This document shows, one piece after another, positions 1-7,910 of a stretch of 52,471 nucleotides of DNA. Both the position numbers and the translations under genes were made by a program. Under the pieces are notes generated by a model. It saw nothing but the letters and a program-made list of their open reading frames with translations, ran no database searches and was not told the DNA's origin. The stretch covers positions 1 to 52,471 of the forward strand of contig JBGVLA010000108.1 in NCBI GenBank assembly GCA_045124015.1, given 5' to 3'. Position 1 is the first letter of the stretch. The number at the start of each line of letters is the position of its first letter. The stretch comes from QALR01 sp045124015 (GTDB lineage Bacteria > Bacillota > Clostridia > Oscillospirales > CAG-272).

Positions 1-21
1 AGGATGACGTTTAATTTCATA

Positions 22-55
22 AAAAGATCGACAGTGAGAGCTGTCGATTTTTTAT
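22..55 (+). terminator. Intrinsic terminator of a gene upstream of the window
   Basis: An 8-bp perfect stem (ATCGACAG/CTGTCGAT) with a 6-nt loop is followed by TTTTTATTT on the plus strand. It would end a rightward transcript that begins before the window. Confidence 0.75.
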
Positions 56-103
56 TTATATAAATTCAACGAGTTCAAATTTTTATTTTTGAAAGAAAAA
101 AGT

Positions 104-138
104 TGCAAAAAGAAAAGGCGGTCAAAGACCGCCTTAAA
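104..138 (-). terminator. Intrinsic terminator of the MFS gene
   Basis: A 9-bp perfect stem (AAGGCGGTC/GACCGCCTT, loop AAA) lies ten bases beyond the MFS stop codon and is followed on the minus strand by TTTTCTTTTTG. Confidence 0.8.
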
Positions 139-147
139 AAAATCATA

Positions 148-1410
148 TCAAAGTACGTTTCTCGTGGTTTCGGTGCGTTTCGCAAGGATCGAACCGACGA
201 AAGAGATCACAATGGACACGACCGCAACCGACGCGACCACAAGCAAAACCGTCTGCCAGTTTGCCTTTTCCGCGATAAGACCAAGTCCGTATGTACTGCA
301 AATACTGCCAACGTAGCAACAAGCATCCAGAAGTGCGGAGATGCTGCCGACGTTGCCGTACTGACGGATGCTGAAGGGGATCACGCTGGTCGTCAGATTG
401 ATGATACAGCAGATCATAAGATACATGAGCGCAAAGCAAAGGATCGTAACAGCCGTCAGCTTATACGGATACAGCGCGATGATGGTGATCAAAAGCGCGG
501 AAGCGATCAAAAAGAAGAGCGATTCCAGGCGAAGATGCCCTTTGATCTTTTGATTGAGCTTTCTGACGAGCATTGCACCGAAAAGCGAAATGACGGGCAA
601 GATCATCGTCAAAACAATGGAAAGCGATTCACGGACACCAAATTCTTCTTTGAGAATGGTAGGAAGCCACGTTACGACGCCGTCGCGGATGAACGCGCAA
701 AAGGCGGCGCAAACACAAGCAAAAACGAAAACAAGCGTGAAATAACGGGTAAAAAGATGGATCTTTTGCGCGCTTGTCGCGTTTGCTACAGGAACAGGCT
801 CATCCACTTCGATCGCACCAAAGGAATGGAACGCGACCTCTGTATAACGAACACCTGCATACCAAAGAACGGCAACACCGATGAGAAGTGCAGACGCTAC
901 GTAGAAAAGCATACGCCACGTGATACCAAGCTCGGTGAAAATCGCAGAAAGTCCGTAACAAACGAGCGTACCGATGGCAAGCGTCATACAGTTCCAAACG
1001 ATGGCGCGGCTGACCTCTGCCTTGGAAAGATATTTCGATTGGATATTCAGGATGCTGCACCAAAGCGTACTCTGCACAAGACCGTTGACGAGCCAAACGA
1101 TCTGCATCGCGGCGATGCTATCAAGAAGTCCAATGCCGAGGTTACAAAGCCCCGAAACAGTCATGGAAAAAGCAACGACATACTTGGGGTTATAATAACG
1201 GGACAAAAATGCGTTCAGGAGCTGACCTGCCGCATAGCTGAAAAAGAAGAAGGAGCTGACCATACCGCCTTCATCCTTGGTAATACCGAAATCCGCAATG
1301 ATGGATACGAGATTTGCTTGATAACCAAGTCTGCCAACGTATGCCATGGAATACGTCAGACAGCAAAGCAGAATGAGCATTGTCGATCTCTTTCTGTCAA
1401 GAACTTTCAT
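148..1410 (-). CDS. MFS transporter, OPA-like
   Basis: This is a 420-residue polytopic membrane protein with about twelve hydrophobic segments and a charged central loop near residues 205-235, which is the architecture of the major facilitator superfamily. The N-terminal part (SYAAGQLLNAFLSRYYNPKY) and the YVGRLGYQANL segment resemble the organophosphate:phosphate antiporter branch (GlpT/UhpT-like), so a phosphorylated organic substrate is possible, but I cannot name it. The ATG is preceded by GAAAGGA. It is transcribed alone, divergently from the alkylation-repair gene, from a TTGACT-17-TAAAAT promoter. Transporter class is secure; substrate is not. Confidence 0.85.
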   Translation of the reverse strand: MKVLDRKRSTMLILLCCLTYSMAYVGRLGYQANLVSIIADFGITKDEGGMVSSFFFFSYAAGQLLNAFLSRYYNPKYVVAFSMTVSGLCNLGIGLLDSIAAMQIVWLVNGLVQSTLWCSILNIQSKYLSKAEVSRAIVWNCMTLAIGTLVCYGLSAIFTELGITWRMLFYVASALLIGVAVLWYAGVRYTEVAFHSFGAIEVDEPVPVANATSAQKIHLFTRYFTLVFVFACVCAAFCAFIRDGVVTWLPTILKEEFGVRESLSIVLTMILPVISLFGAMLVRKLNQKIKGHLRLESLFFLIASALLITIIALYPYKLTAVTILCFALMYLMICCIINLTTSVIPFSIRQYGNVGSISALLDACCYVGSICSTYGLGLIAEKANWQTVLLVVASVAVVSIVISFVGSILAKRTETTRNVL

Positions 1411-1453
1411 AGTTTATAGATCCTTTCGGGTATTTTGAAATCAAGTACCTTAT

Positions 1454-1482
1454 ATTTTATCATATCAAGAATCAAAAGTCAA
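1454..1482 (-). promoter_or_regulatory. Sigma-A-type promoter of the MFS gene
   Basis: TTGACT (-35) and TAAAAT (-10) are separated by exactly 17 bp on the minus strand, about 45 bp before the MFS start codon. Confidence 0.65.
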
Positions 1483-1523
1483 CAAAATCACCCGTTTGTT
1501 TTACAGAAAAGGCAAGATTTCTC

Positions 1524-1552
1524 TTGTTGTATCCCCAAAAATATGGTAAAAT
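1524..1552 (+). promoter_or_regulatory. Promoter of the AlkD-like gene
   Basis: TTGTTG and TAAAAT are separated by 17 bp and lie 25 bp before the chosen ATG. This promoter supports the shorter start of the alkylation-repair gene, because a longer reading would begin inside the -35 box. Confidence 0.6.
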
Positions 1553-1577
1553 CATCATGATAAAGGAGAGGATCGTC

Positions 1578-2273
1578 ATGTATACAGAAATCGAAAAACG
1601 AGTACAACAAGAATTATTCGCCCTTGCTGATGAAGCCTATCGGGATTTTCAAGCCCTTCTCGTTCCCAATGTTGAAAAAGAACGTATCCTCGGCGTGCGC
1701 ACGCCCATTTTGCGTAGATTTGCGGGCGCTTTTGCCAAAACAGACGATGCGTCGGCGTTTTGCTCTGCGCTTCCGCACCGCTATTATGATGAAAATAATC
1801 TCCATGCGTTTTTGGTGGAAAAGATACGGGATATCGATGCTTTGGAGGCGGCGCTCGACCGCTTTCTCCCTTATGTAGATAATTGGGCGACGTGCGACTC
1901 GATGAATCCGAAAATTTTTGCCAAATATCCCGAAAAACGCCTCATGATAGCGAAAAAATGGATCGCTTCCAATCATACTTATACCATTCGTTACGGCATG
2001 GGTATCCTCATGCGATATGACCTTGGAGAAACCTTTACGCCCGACATTCTGACGCTCATCACATCGGTCAGATCGGAGGAATACTACGTCAATATGATGC
2101 AGGCGTGGTTTTTGGCGACTGCGCTTGCAAAGCAATGGGATGCCACGCTCCCCTATCTCACGGAGAAAAGGCTTCCCGTTTGGATACATAACAAAACGAT
2201 ACAAAAAGCCATAGAAAGCTATCGCATCACGGCAGAGCAAAAGGATTTTTTAAGAACGCTGAAGATCAAATAG
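1578..2273 (+). CDS. DNA alkylation repair protein, AlkD family
   Basis: This 231-residue protein belongs to the HEAT-repeat DNA glycosylases (DNA_alkylation family) that excise N3- and N7-alkylated purines without base flipping. The segment VDNWATCDSM (residues 100-109) has W103 and D107 in the same spacing as the catalytic Trp/Asp pair of Bacillus cereus AlkD, and GVRTP near residue 40 and YTIRYGMGILMRYDL near 135-149 are typical of the family. The start was chosen at the ATG preceded by AAAGGAGAGG; an in-frame start 54 bases upstream lacks a ribosome binding site. It is monocistronic and is followed by a 7-bp hairpin without a T-tract (2282-2299). Confidence 0.88.
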   Translation: MYTEIEKRVQQELFALADEAYRDFQALLVPNVEKERILGVRTPILRRFAGAFAKTDDASAFCSALPHRYYDENNLHAFLVEKIRDIDALEAALDRFLPYVDNWATCDSMNPKIFAKYPEKRLMIAKKWIASNHTYTIRYGMGILMRYDLGETFTPDILTLITSVRSEEYYVNMMQAWFLATALAKQWDATLPYLTEKRLPVWIHNKTIQKAIESYRITAEQKDFLRTLKIK

Positions 2274-2516
2274 ATTCATCGGGCGATTTATGAATCGCCA
2301 CTATTCTGTAACACTACACAAAAGCCCTTTTTTGGGATTTTTGCATCAAAGGCATACAATTCTCGGAAAACGAGAGAGATTTTCGGTTTATGGGGTGGAA
2401 AATCCTCACTCGATATGCGAAAATAAAGACAGAAAAAGGGCACCGCCCCAGCATATCTGCGCCAAAGCCGGCTTGGCACAGATCTCAAAAACGCCGTATT
2501 ACGGCAGGAGGTACTT

Positions 2517-3830
2517 ATGGAAAAGAAAACGATCGGCGCATTTATCGCCGTCTTACGAAAAGCAAACGGTATGACCCAGCGTGAGCTTGCGGAAAAGCTC
2601 AACGTATCCGACAAAGCGGTCAGCAGATGGGAGCGCGACGAATGTGCGCCCGACCTTTCGCTGATCCCCGTGATCGCGGAGATCTTCAATATTACGACAG
2701 ACGAGCTTCTCCGTGGAGAACGCAAAACAAAAAATGCGGAGGAAACCGAAGCCCCTGCGGAAGCATCCGTTTATATCCGCGAAAAAAGCAACAAGCAATT
2801 TCAAAATCTCTTACGCACGAAGCTCATGCGTCTGCACGAGCGCAGTATGATCTCCTATGGTCTGATGTTCGTGGGATTTATCGTCGCGCTCATTTGCAAT
2901 CTTGTATTCACCAAAGCCGTCCTCGGCTTCTTCCTTGCGCTCGTTTGTTATGCGGCGGCGCTCATTACGGAGATATGCTTTTTGCGCCGCGCAAAGCTCG
3001 ACGAGGACGATGCTTTTGACTATGGAAAATGGCTGACCTATCAAAACGATATCGTCCGCATCGGCGAAAGATCCTTTTTCGTCCTTTGGATGTTCCTCGG
3101 CGTTACGCTTCCGTTCCTTATTGCGATCGGCATCAGCGGTGTCAACGCAGGACTTGAGTTTGGGGCATATCTTCTTCTCGCTTTGATCTTCGGCGTGATA
3201 TTCTTGATCGTGGGCTATATGCTCCTTACGTTCATGGTCCAGCCAAAGCTCATGCAAGCGGGATTGCTCTTTTTGACCGACTCCGAAAAGGAAAATCACA
3301 AGGCAAAACGCAAGCTCCTCAAAAAGACCGTCCTTGCTTCGGGTATTTCCGCTCTTTGTCTGGTGCTTTGCGCGGCGTTTCTTTTGGAATCCATGACCGC
3401 TTTGTCCACGGTCTTTGCCGAGCGTATCCGTTTTGATGATTACGAATCCTATAAGGCATTTATGGAAACGCCTGCGGGGAGATTTGAGGATTGGGACGGT
3501 GGCTTTGAAATCAGCTATACCCAACCCGTTTCGCCTTCTGATGAAGAATGGGTCGATGAGGATTACACTTATTATCCGAAAGATACCGTAACCGACAAGG
3601 ACGGCAACGTCCTTTGCGAATATGTCCGCCGAAACGAATCCGTTTGGGTAACGGAATATTCCTTTGATGAAAGCGCGGACGGTCTACCCATCTTCGTTAC
3701 CACACGCGAAGCACACCGCGCCGTTGCAAATGTCGTTGAATGTATCGCCATCGCGCTCGGTATCCTTGCCGCGGCAGATGTACTCCTTGCCATCGTGATC
3801 TATATCAAAAAAGCAAAAAAATACGCTTAA
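2517..3830 (+). CDS. XRE-family regulator fused to a multi-pass membrane domain
   Basis: Residues 5-65 form a Cro/C1-type helix-turn-helix (MTQRELAEKLNVSDKAVSRW), a sequence-specific DNA-binding domain. After a polar linker there are about six hydrophobic segments (roughly 112-130, 134-155, 186-206, 216-240, 271-292 and 407-429). An extracytoplasmic acidic, Tyr/Asp-rich segment of about 110 residues (300-405) lies between the last two. The ATG follows GGCAGGAGG. A membrane-tethered HTH protein is a plausible one-component sensor, but neither signal nor target is visible. The gene stands alone and ends in an unusually long perfect terminator stem shared with pnuC. Confidence 0.8.
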   Translation: MEKKTIGAFIAVLRKANGMTQRELAEKLNVSDKAVSRWERDECAPDLSLIPVIAEIFNITTDELLRGERKTKNAEETEAPAEASVYIREKSNKQFQNLLRTKLMRLHERSMISYGLMFVGFIVALICNLVFTKAVLGFFLALVCYAAALITEICFLRRAKLDEDDAFDYGKWLTYQNDIVRIGERSFFVLWMFLGVTLPFLIAIGISGVNAGLEFGAYLLLALIFGVIFLIVGYMLLTFMVQPKLMQAGLLFLTDSEKENHKAKRKLLKKTVLASGISALCLVLCAAFLLESMTALSTVFAERIRFDDYESYKAFMETPAGRFEDWDGGFEISYTQPVSPSDEEWVDEDYTYYPKDTVTDKDGNVLCEYVRRNESVWVTEYSFDESADGLPIFVTTREAHRAVANVVECIAIALGILAAADVLLAIVIYIKKAKKYA

Positions 3831-3872
3831 ATATAAAAAACGGGCATTTTTGCCCGTTTTTTATATTTAAGC
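3825..3872. terminator. Bidirectional terminator with a 22-bp perfect stem
   Basis: Two 22-nt arms pair perfectly around a TTTT loop. The core is CGGGCA/TGCCCG flanked by A6/T6 runs and an AT-rich outer stem. The stop codons of both convergent genes lie inside the arms, so one hairpin serves the XRE regulator on the plus strand and pnuC on the minus strand. Confidence 0.9.
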
Positions 3873-4559
3873 ATCATTTTCCTGTCTCTTGCGCATCTTC
3901 TTCCATTGAATAAAACCATAAAGGTCATTGCAGAGAAACATGAGAAAGCAAGCGATCATCGGTGCAGACGAAGGATCCTCAAACGCCGCCATGACCCAAA
4001 GCGTAATGAGCACGATATCGTTTGCCGCATATGCCAACGCATACATGGGACTGCGAAAGATCAAAAGCGCGGAGGCAAGAAAGCTCGTCGCAACGGAAAA
4101 GGTGCTGACGATCAGATTCGCCGTACCAAGCGCACCCAAGATATAGTAAAATGCCCACGTGATCGCACCCGTTACCAAAAAGAGAACGACGGTCTTCCCT
4201 TTTGTCAGCCTTGCAACCTTGACCTCGGCAGATTTTTTATAAGGGTTGCGGATCCAAGAGATCGTAGCAACGAGCGCCGCAGGCGCACTCATGCCGAGAT
4301 AGGTGATCATCTCTCCGTAATATCTGGCGGAGAACGAAACGATTCCATAAAAAACCGCGAAAATGATGCACAAGATCTGTCCCAAAACATAACCCTTTGC
4401 AACAAAAATGAGCGCCGTTACGCCGATAAACGAAGCGATCATGGAAAGCACATCGGGCTTTGGCACGACGAGCGAGGACGTAATGATGACCGCCACGGAG
4501 ACGAGCCACAAGCCCCATTCAAATTTCGTCAAAGCACGAAAAGAATCTTTAATATTCAT
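3867..4559 (-). CDS. pnuC: PnuC-family nicotinamide nucleoside transporter
   Basis: This 230-residue membrane protein has about seven hydrophobic helices and the PnuC signature near its C-terminus (NDLYGFIQWKKM). PnuC proteins import nicotinamide riboside by facilitated diffusion for NAD salvage, and relatives carry thiamine or riboflavin. FEWGLWLVSVAVII at the N-terminus and the WIRNP segment also fit. The chosen ATG is 7 nt after AAGGAG; a TTG one codon earlier is less likely. No neighbouring NAD or thiamine gene fixes the substrate. Expression is probably set by the attenuator-like leader upstream. Confidence 0.85.
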   Translation of the reverse strand: MNIKDSFRALTKFEWGLWLVSVAVIITSSLVVPKPDVLSMIASFIGVTALIFVAKGYVLGQILCIIFAVFYGIVSFSARYYGEMITYLGMSAPAALVATISWIRNPYKKSAEVKVARLTKGKTVVLFLVTGAITWAFYYILGALGTANLIVSTFSVATSFLASALLIFRSPMYALAYAANDIVLITLWVMAAFEDPSSAPMIACFLMFLCNDLYGFIQWKKMRKRQENDA

Positions 4560-4575
4560 CAAAATACTCCTTTAC

Positions 4576-4657
4576 AAAAGAAAAACATCCGAAAATACAT
4601 CTTCTATGACCTAACGATGTATTCGGATGCTTACGCATTTTGTTACCCGGTGGCAAC
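4576..4657 (-). promoter_or_regulatory. Attenuator-like leader of pnuC, possible riboswitch
   Basis: Reading 5' to 3' on the minus strand, the leader contains a 6-bp hairpin (GTTGCC/GGTAAC, 4642-4657), a short ATGC-GTAA-GCAT hairpin (4627-4638), and then an intrinsic terminator. The terminator arms are 4616-4629 and 4586-4601 and the T-tract is TTTTTCTTTT. The small hairpin uses bases that are also part of the terminator arm, so the two are mutually exclusive. That is the usual design of a ligand-controlled transcription attenuator. I do not recognise TPP, preQ1-I or fluoride consensus elements. Confidence 0.6.
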
Positions 4658-4673
4658 TTTATATAATGATATC

Positions 4674-4701
4674 ATTGTAGCATATTTTTGATAAATTGCA
4701 A
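4674..4701 (-). promoter_or_regulatory. Promoter of the pnuC leader
   Basis: TTGCAA and TACAAT with 16-bp spacing lie just upstream of the leader hairpins, so the predicted transcript would contain the whole candidate regulatory element. Confidence 0.55.
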
Positions 4702-4805
4702 GAGCTTTTTGAAAATTTCTTCTTTTTCATATAGGTTCAAAACATATTTTATCATATTTTGTGCGAAAGTGTTAAGATTCGTTTCAATTTTTTTACGAAT
4801 AAAAA

Positions 4806-4853
4806 AATCAATATCCTGTGTTTTCATATTGACAAAAGCACAGGATATTGATA
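4806..4853 (+). promoter_or_regulatory. Two NrdR-like boxes in the nrdD promoter
   Basis: Two 14-bp sequences (4807-4820 and 4839-4852) form a perfect inverted repeat. Extended to 16 bp, each matches about 12 positions of the NrdR box consensus as I remember it (acaCwAtATaTwGtgt). Their centres are 32 bp apart, about three helical turns, which is the usual tandem NrdR arrangement. The downstream box overlaps the -10 element and the upstream one precedes the -35, as expected for repression by NrdR with ATP/dATP. Confidence 0.6.
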
Positions 4854-4857
4854 TAAT
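4829..4857 (+). promoter_or_regulatory. Consensus promoter of nrdD-nrdG
   Basis: Perfect TTGACA and TATAAT hexamers with 17-bp spacing. The -35 lies between the two inverted NrdR-like boxes and the -10 lies inside the second one. Confidence 0.85.
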
Positions 4858-4934
4858 ATGTAAACAAAGCCCAAAATCATGCAATCCATCAAACATTTAT
4901 GATATAAAATTTTGTAAAAGAAAAGGAGACCGCT

Positions 4935-7109
4935 ATGAAAATCATCAAGCGCAACGGTGCAGAGGTTATATTCGACCCCAACAAGATCATTATCGCCGTT
5001 ACCAAGGCAAACGAAAGCGTTGTTCCAAGCGCTCGTCTCACCCCTGTGCAGATCAAACGTATCGCAGAAGACGTGGAAAGCGCCGCACTCAATATCAACC
5101 GTTCCCTCAGCGTTGAAGAAATTCAAGACATGGTAGAAGATCAGATCATGAATCTCCGCGCGTTTGACGTAGCAAGACGTTACATCACCTATCGCTACAA
5201 CCGTGCGCTCGTTCGTAAGTCCAACACCACCGACGAACAGATCATGACCCTCATCGAATGTAACAACGAAGAGGTCAAGCAGGAAAACTCCAATAAAAAT
5301 CCGACCGTCAACAGCGTTCAGCGCGACTATATGGCAGGTGAAGTCAGCAAGGATATCACGAGAAGAATCCTTCTACCCGCAGACGTCGTTGCCGCACACG
5401 ATCAAGGCATCATCCATTTCCATGACGCGGACTATTTCGCACAGCATATGCACAACTGCGATCTCGTCAATCTCGAGGATATGCTCCAGAACGGCACCGT
5501 TATCAGCGGCACCATGATCGAAAAGCCTCACAGCTTTTCCACCGCGTGCAATATCGCAACGCAGATCATCGCGCAAGTCGCATCCTGTCAGTACGGCGGT
5601 CAGAGCATCAGCCTTACCCACCTCGCACCCTTTGTTGACGTCAGCCGTCAGAAGCTCCGCCGCCGCGTACGCGAGGAGCTCAAATCTCTCGACGGTATCA
5701 ACGAAGAAAAGATCAATGAAATCGCCGAAGTTCGTCTCCACGAAGAGATCGAACGCGGTATTCAGATGATCCAGTATCAGGTCGTAACCCTCATGACCAC
5801 AAACGGTCAGGCACCCTTCGTTACCGTTTTCATGTATCTCGGCGAAGCGAAGACCGAGCAGGAAAAATACGATCTCGCACTCATCATCGAGGAAACGCTC
5901 AAGCAGCGTTATAAAGGCGTTAAAAACGAAAAGGGCGTATGGGTAACCCCCGCATTCCCGAAGCTCATTTACGTCCTTGAGGAAGACAACATCTACGAGG
6001 ACAGTCGCTACTATTATCTCACAAAGCTCGCTGCAAAATGCACCGCAAAGCGCATGGTTCCCGATTACATCTCCGAAAAAATCATGCTTCAGAATAAGAT
6101 CGACAAAAACGGAGAGGGACACTGCTATACCTGCATGGGCTGCCGCAGCTTCCTCACACCTTACGTTGATGAAAACGGCAAGCCGAAATATTACGGCAGA
6201 TTCAATCAGGGCGTCGTTACCGTCAACCTTGTCGATATCGGTCTTTCCGCGGAAGGCGATATGAATAAATTCTGGCAAATTTTCGATGATCGCATGGAGC
6301 TTTGCCATAAAGCGCTCCAGTGCCGTCATGAACGACTCACAGGCACACTTTCCGATGCCGCGCCCATCCTTTGGCAGCATGGCGCACTCCTTCGTCTTGA
6401 AAAAGGCGAGACCATCGACAAATATCTCCACGGCGGTTATTCCACCCTCTCTCTCGGTTATGCAGGTCTTTGGGAATGTGTTTATGCGCTCATCGGCAAA
6501 AAGCTCACCGAGCCCGCAGGCGAAGAGCTTGGTCTTGAGATCATGAAAAAGCTCAACGAATACACCGCAAAATGGAAAGCGGCAGAAAACATCGACTATT
6601 CCCTTTACGGTACACCGCTTGAAAGCACGACCTATAAATTCGCAAAATGTCTCCAGAGCCGCTTCGGCATCATCAAAAACGTAACCGACAAAAATTACAT
6701 CACGAACAGCTATCACGTTCACGTTACCGAGCCTATCGACGCATTCGACAAGCTCGCGCTCGAAGCAAAATTTCAGGCGCTCTCCCCCGGCGGCGCGATC
6801 TCCTATGTAGAAGTTCCCAATATGCAGAACAACCTCGATGCCGTTATGTCCGTGATGCGCTTCATCTATGACAACATCATGTACGCCGAGCTCAACACCA
6901 AGAGCGACTTCTGCCAAGAATGCGGCTACGACGGCGAGATCGAGATCCGAAGCGACGAGGACGGCAAGCTCGTTTGGGAATGTCCGAACTGCGGAAACCG
7001 CGATCAGAGCAAGATGAACGTTGCCAGACGAACCTGCGGTTATATCGGCACACAGTTCTGGAACCAAGGCAGAACGCAAGAGATCAAAGAACGTGTTCTT
7101 CACCTCTGA
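4935..7109 (+). CDS. nrdD: Anaerobic ribonucleoside-triphosphate reductase
   Basis: The class III reductase makes dNTPs from NTPs without oxygen, using a glycyl radical. This 724-residue protein starts with an ATP-cone allosteric domain (about residues 3-90). It ends with a zinc site of four cysteines (C660, C663, C683, C686) and the glycyl-radical motif RRTCGYIG, with G702 as the predicted radical site. Length and motif order are normal for the family. The ATG follows AAAAGGAG. The gene is the first of an operon with its activase nrdG 31 bp downstream, and its promoter is overlapped by NrdR-like boxes. Its presence implies anaerobic growth. Confidence 0.97.
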   Translation: MKIIKRNGAEVIFDPNKIIIAVTKANESVVPSARLTPVQIKRIAEDVESAALNINRSLSVEEIQDMVEDQIMNLRAFDVARRYITYRYNRALVRKSNTTDEQIMTLIECNNEEVKQENSNKNPTVNSVQRDYMAGEVSKDITRRILLPADVVAAHDQGIIHFHDADYFAQHMHNCDLVNLEDMLQNGTVISGTMIEKPHSFSTACNIATQIIAQVASCQYGGQSISLTHLAPFVDVSRQKLRRRVREELKSLDGINEEKINEIAEVRLHEEIERGIQMIQYQVVTLMTTNGQAPFVTVFMYLGEAKTEQEKYDLALIIEETLKQRYKGVKNEKGVWVTPAFPKLIYVLEEDNIYEDSRYYYLTKLAAKCTAKRMVPDYISEKIMLQNKIDKNGEGHCYTCMGCRSFLTPYVDENGKPKYYGRFNQGVVTVNLVDIGLSAEGDMNKFWQIFDDRMELCHKALQCRHERLTGTLSDAAPILWQHGALLRLEKGETIDKYLHGGYSTLSLGYAGLWECVYALIGKKLTEPAGEELGLEIMKKLNEYTAKWKAAENIDYSLYGTPLESTTYKFAKCLQSRFGIIKNVTDKNYITNSYHVHVTEPIDAFDKLALEAKFQALSPGGAISYVEVPNMQNNLDAVMSVMRFIYDNIMYAELNTKSDFCQECGYDGEIEIRSDEDGKLVWECPNCGNRDQSKMNVARRTCGYIGTQFWNQGRTQEIKERVLHL

Positions 7110-7140
7110 TCATACATAAATACATTTTTGATTACATATT

Positions 7141-7704
7141 ATGAATTACGCAACCATCAAAAAATTTGATATTGCCAACGGTGTTGGGGTCCGCGTGTCG
7201 CTTTTTGTCAGCGGATGCCGCCACCATTGCAAGGGATGCTTCAACCCCGAGCAATGGAGCTTTGATTACGGTACGCCCTTCACAGAAAACACCGTAACGG
7301 AGATCGTAAACGCGCTCGATCATGATTATATCACAGGGCTTTCTCTCCTCGGCGGTGAGCCGATGGAGCCCGAGCATCAAGAAGGACTTCTCCATCTTGT
7401 GGAAACGGTAAAGGCAAAGCTCCCCCAAAAGACGATCTGGTGCTATTCGGGCTTTTCCTTCGAAAACGATCTGCTCCCCGGCAGGGTCGGCAATCCCGAA
7501 ACGCTAAGGAAATTACTTTCACACCTGGATGTTCTCGTGGATGGGAAATTCGTGGAGGAGCTCAAGGATCCTTCGCTTCTCTTCCGAGGCTCATCCAATC
7601 AAAATATCATCGACGTCCCGAAATCTCTCGCGCAAAACAAGCTCGTTCCGCTCGAGGGTACGTGGAAACGTGCGATGGGAAGCGGCGATATTCACGCCGA
7701 TTAA
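7141..7704 (+). CDS. nrdG: Anaerobic ribonucleotide reductase activating protein
   Basis: A radical-SAM activase that generates the glycyl radical on NrdD. The 187-residue protein has the CX3CX2C iron-sulfur motif at C26, C30 and C33 (CRHHCKGC) and the GGEP-type SAM-binding segment (LLGGEPMEPEH). It follows nrdD by 31 bp. No good ribosome binding site is visible before the ATG, so its translation may depend on nrdD. A terminator follows about 40 bp after the stop. Confidence 0.95.
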   Translation: MNYATIKKFDIANGVGVRVSLFVSGCRHHCKGCFNPEQWSFDYGTPFTENTVTEIVNALDHDYITGLSLLGGEPMEPEHQEGLLHLVETVKAKLPQKTIWCYSGFSFENDLLPGRVGNPETLRKLLSHLDVLVDGKFVEELKDPSLLFRGSSNQNIIDVPKSLAQNKLVPLEGTWKRAMGSGDIHAD

Positions 7705-7743
7705 CAACTTGCTATTTCTTCTGATAAGTATATTGTCTCCCGA

Positions 7744-7780
7744 AAAATGACCGATGTGATCAGCATCGGTCATTTTCCTT
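7744..7780 (+). terminator. Terminator of nrdD-nrdG
   Basis: A 13-bp perfect stem (AAAATGACCGATG/CATCGGTCATTTT, 7-nt loop) whose right arm ends in TTTT followed by CCTTT. Confidence 0.75.
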
Positions 7781-7842
7781 TGCAAAAATTCAATATTTTT
7801 TGCATTTTTCGTGATTTTTTCAAAAAAATTATTAAAAAGCCA

Positions 7843-7871
7843 TTCATTTTTTGTTGGTTTTACTATATAAT
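7843..7871 (+). promoter_or_regulatory. Probable promoter of glpK
   Basis: A good TATAAT lies 39 bp before the glpK start. The only -35 candidate at 17 bp is a weak TTCATT, so expression may need an activator. Confidence 0.45.
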
Positions 7872-7910
7872 ATATTTATGATAGAAAAATTGCGCATGGA
7901 GGAGCTTGAT

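Noticed and set aside
2274..2516. Possible small gene between the AlkD-like gene and the XRE regulator.
   Set aside because: Open frames here have no ribosome binding site or recognisable sequence; only weak hairpins are present.
4576..4657. TPP or preQ1 riboswitch before pnuC.
   Set aside because: The conserved CUGAGA and ACCUGAU-type elements of TPP and the A-rich tail of preQ1-I are absent.
4807..4852. The inverted repeat in the nrdD promoter as an intrinsic terminator on the minus strand (a T-tract follows there).
   Set aside because: No leftward gene ends there. Its overlap with a perfect promoter and the 32-bp spacing fit operator boxes better.
5373..7103. A 576-codon open frame antisense to nrdD, and similar long frames antisense to ftsK (23082-25127), pgk (16261-17763), the first LRR gene (29022-30533) and the MFS gene (103-1419).
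   Set aside because: They have no ribosome binding sites or family motifs and mirror the codon structure of well-identified genes on the other strand.
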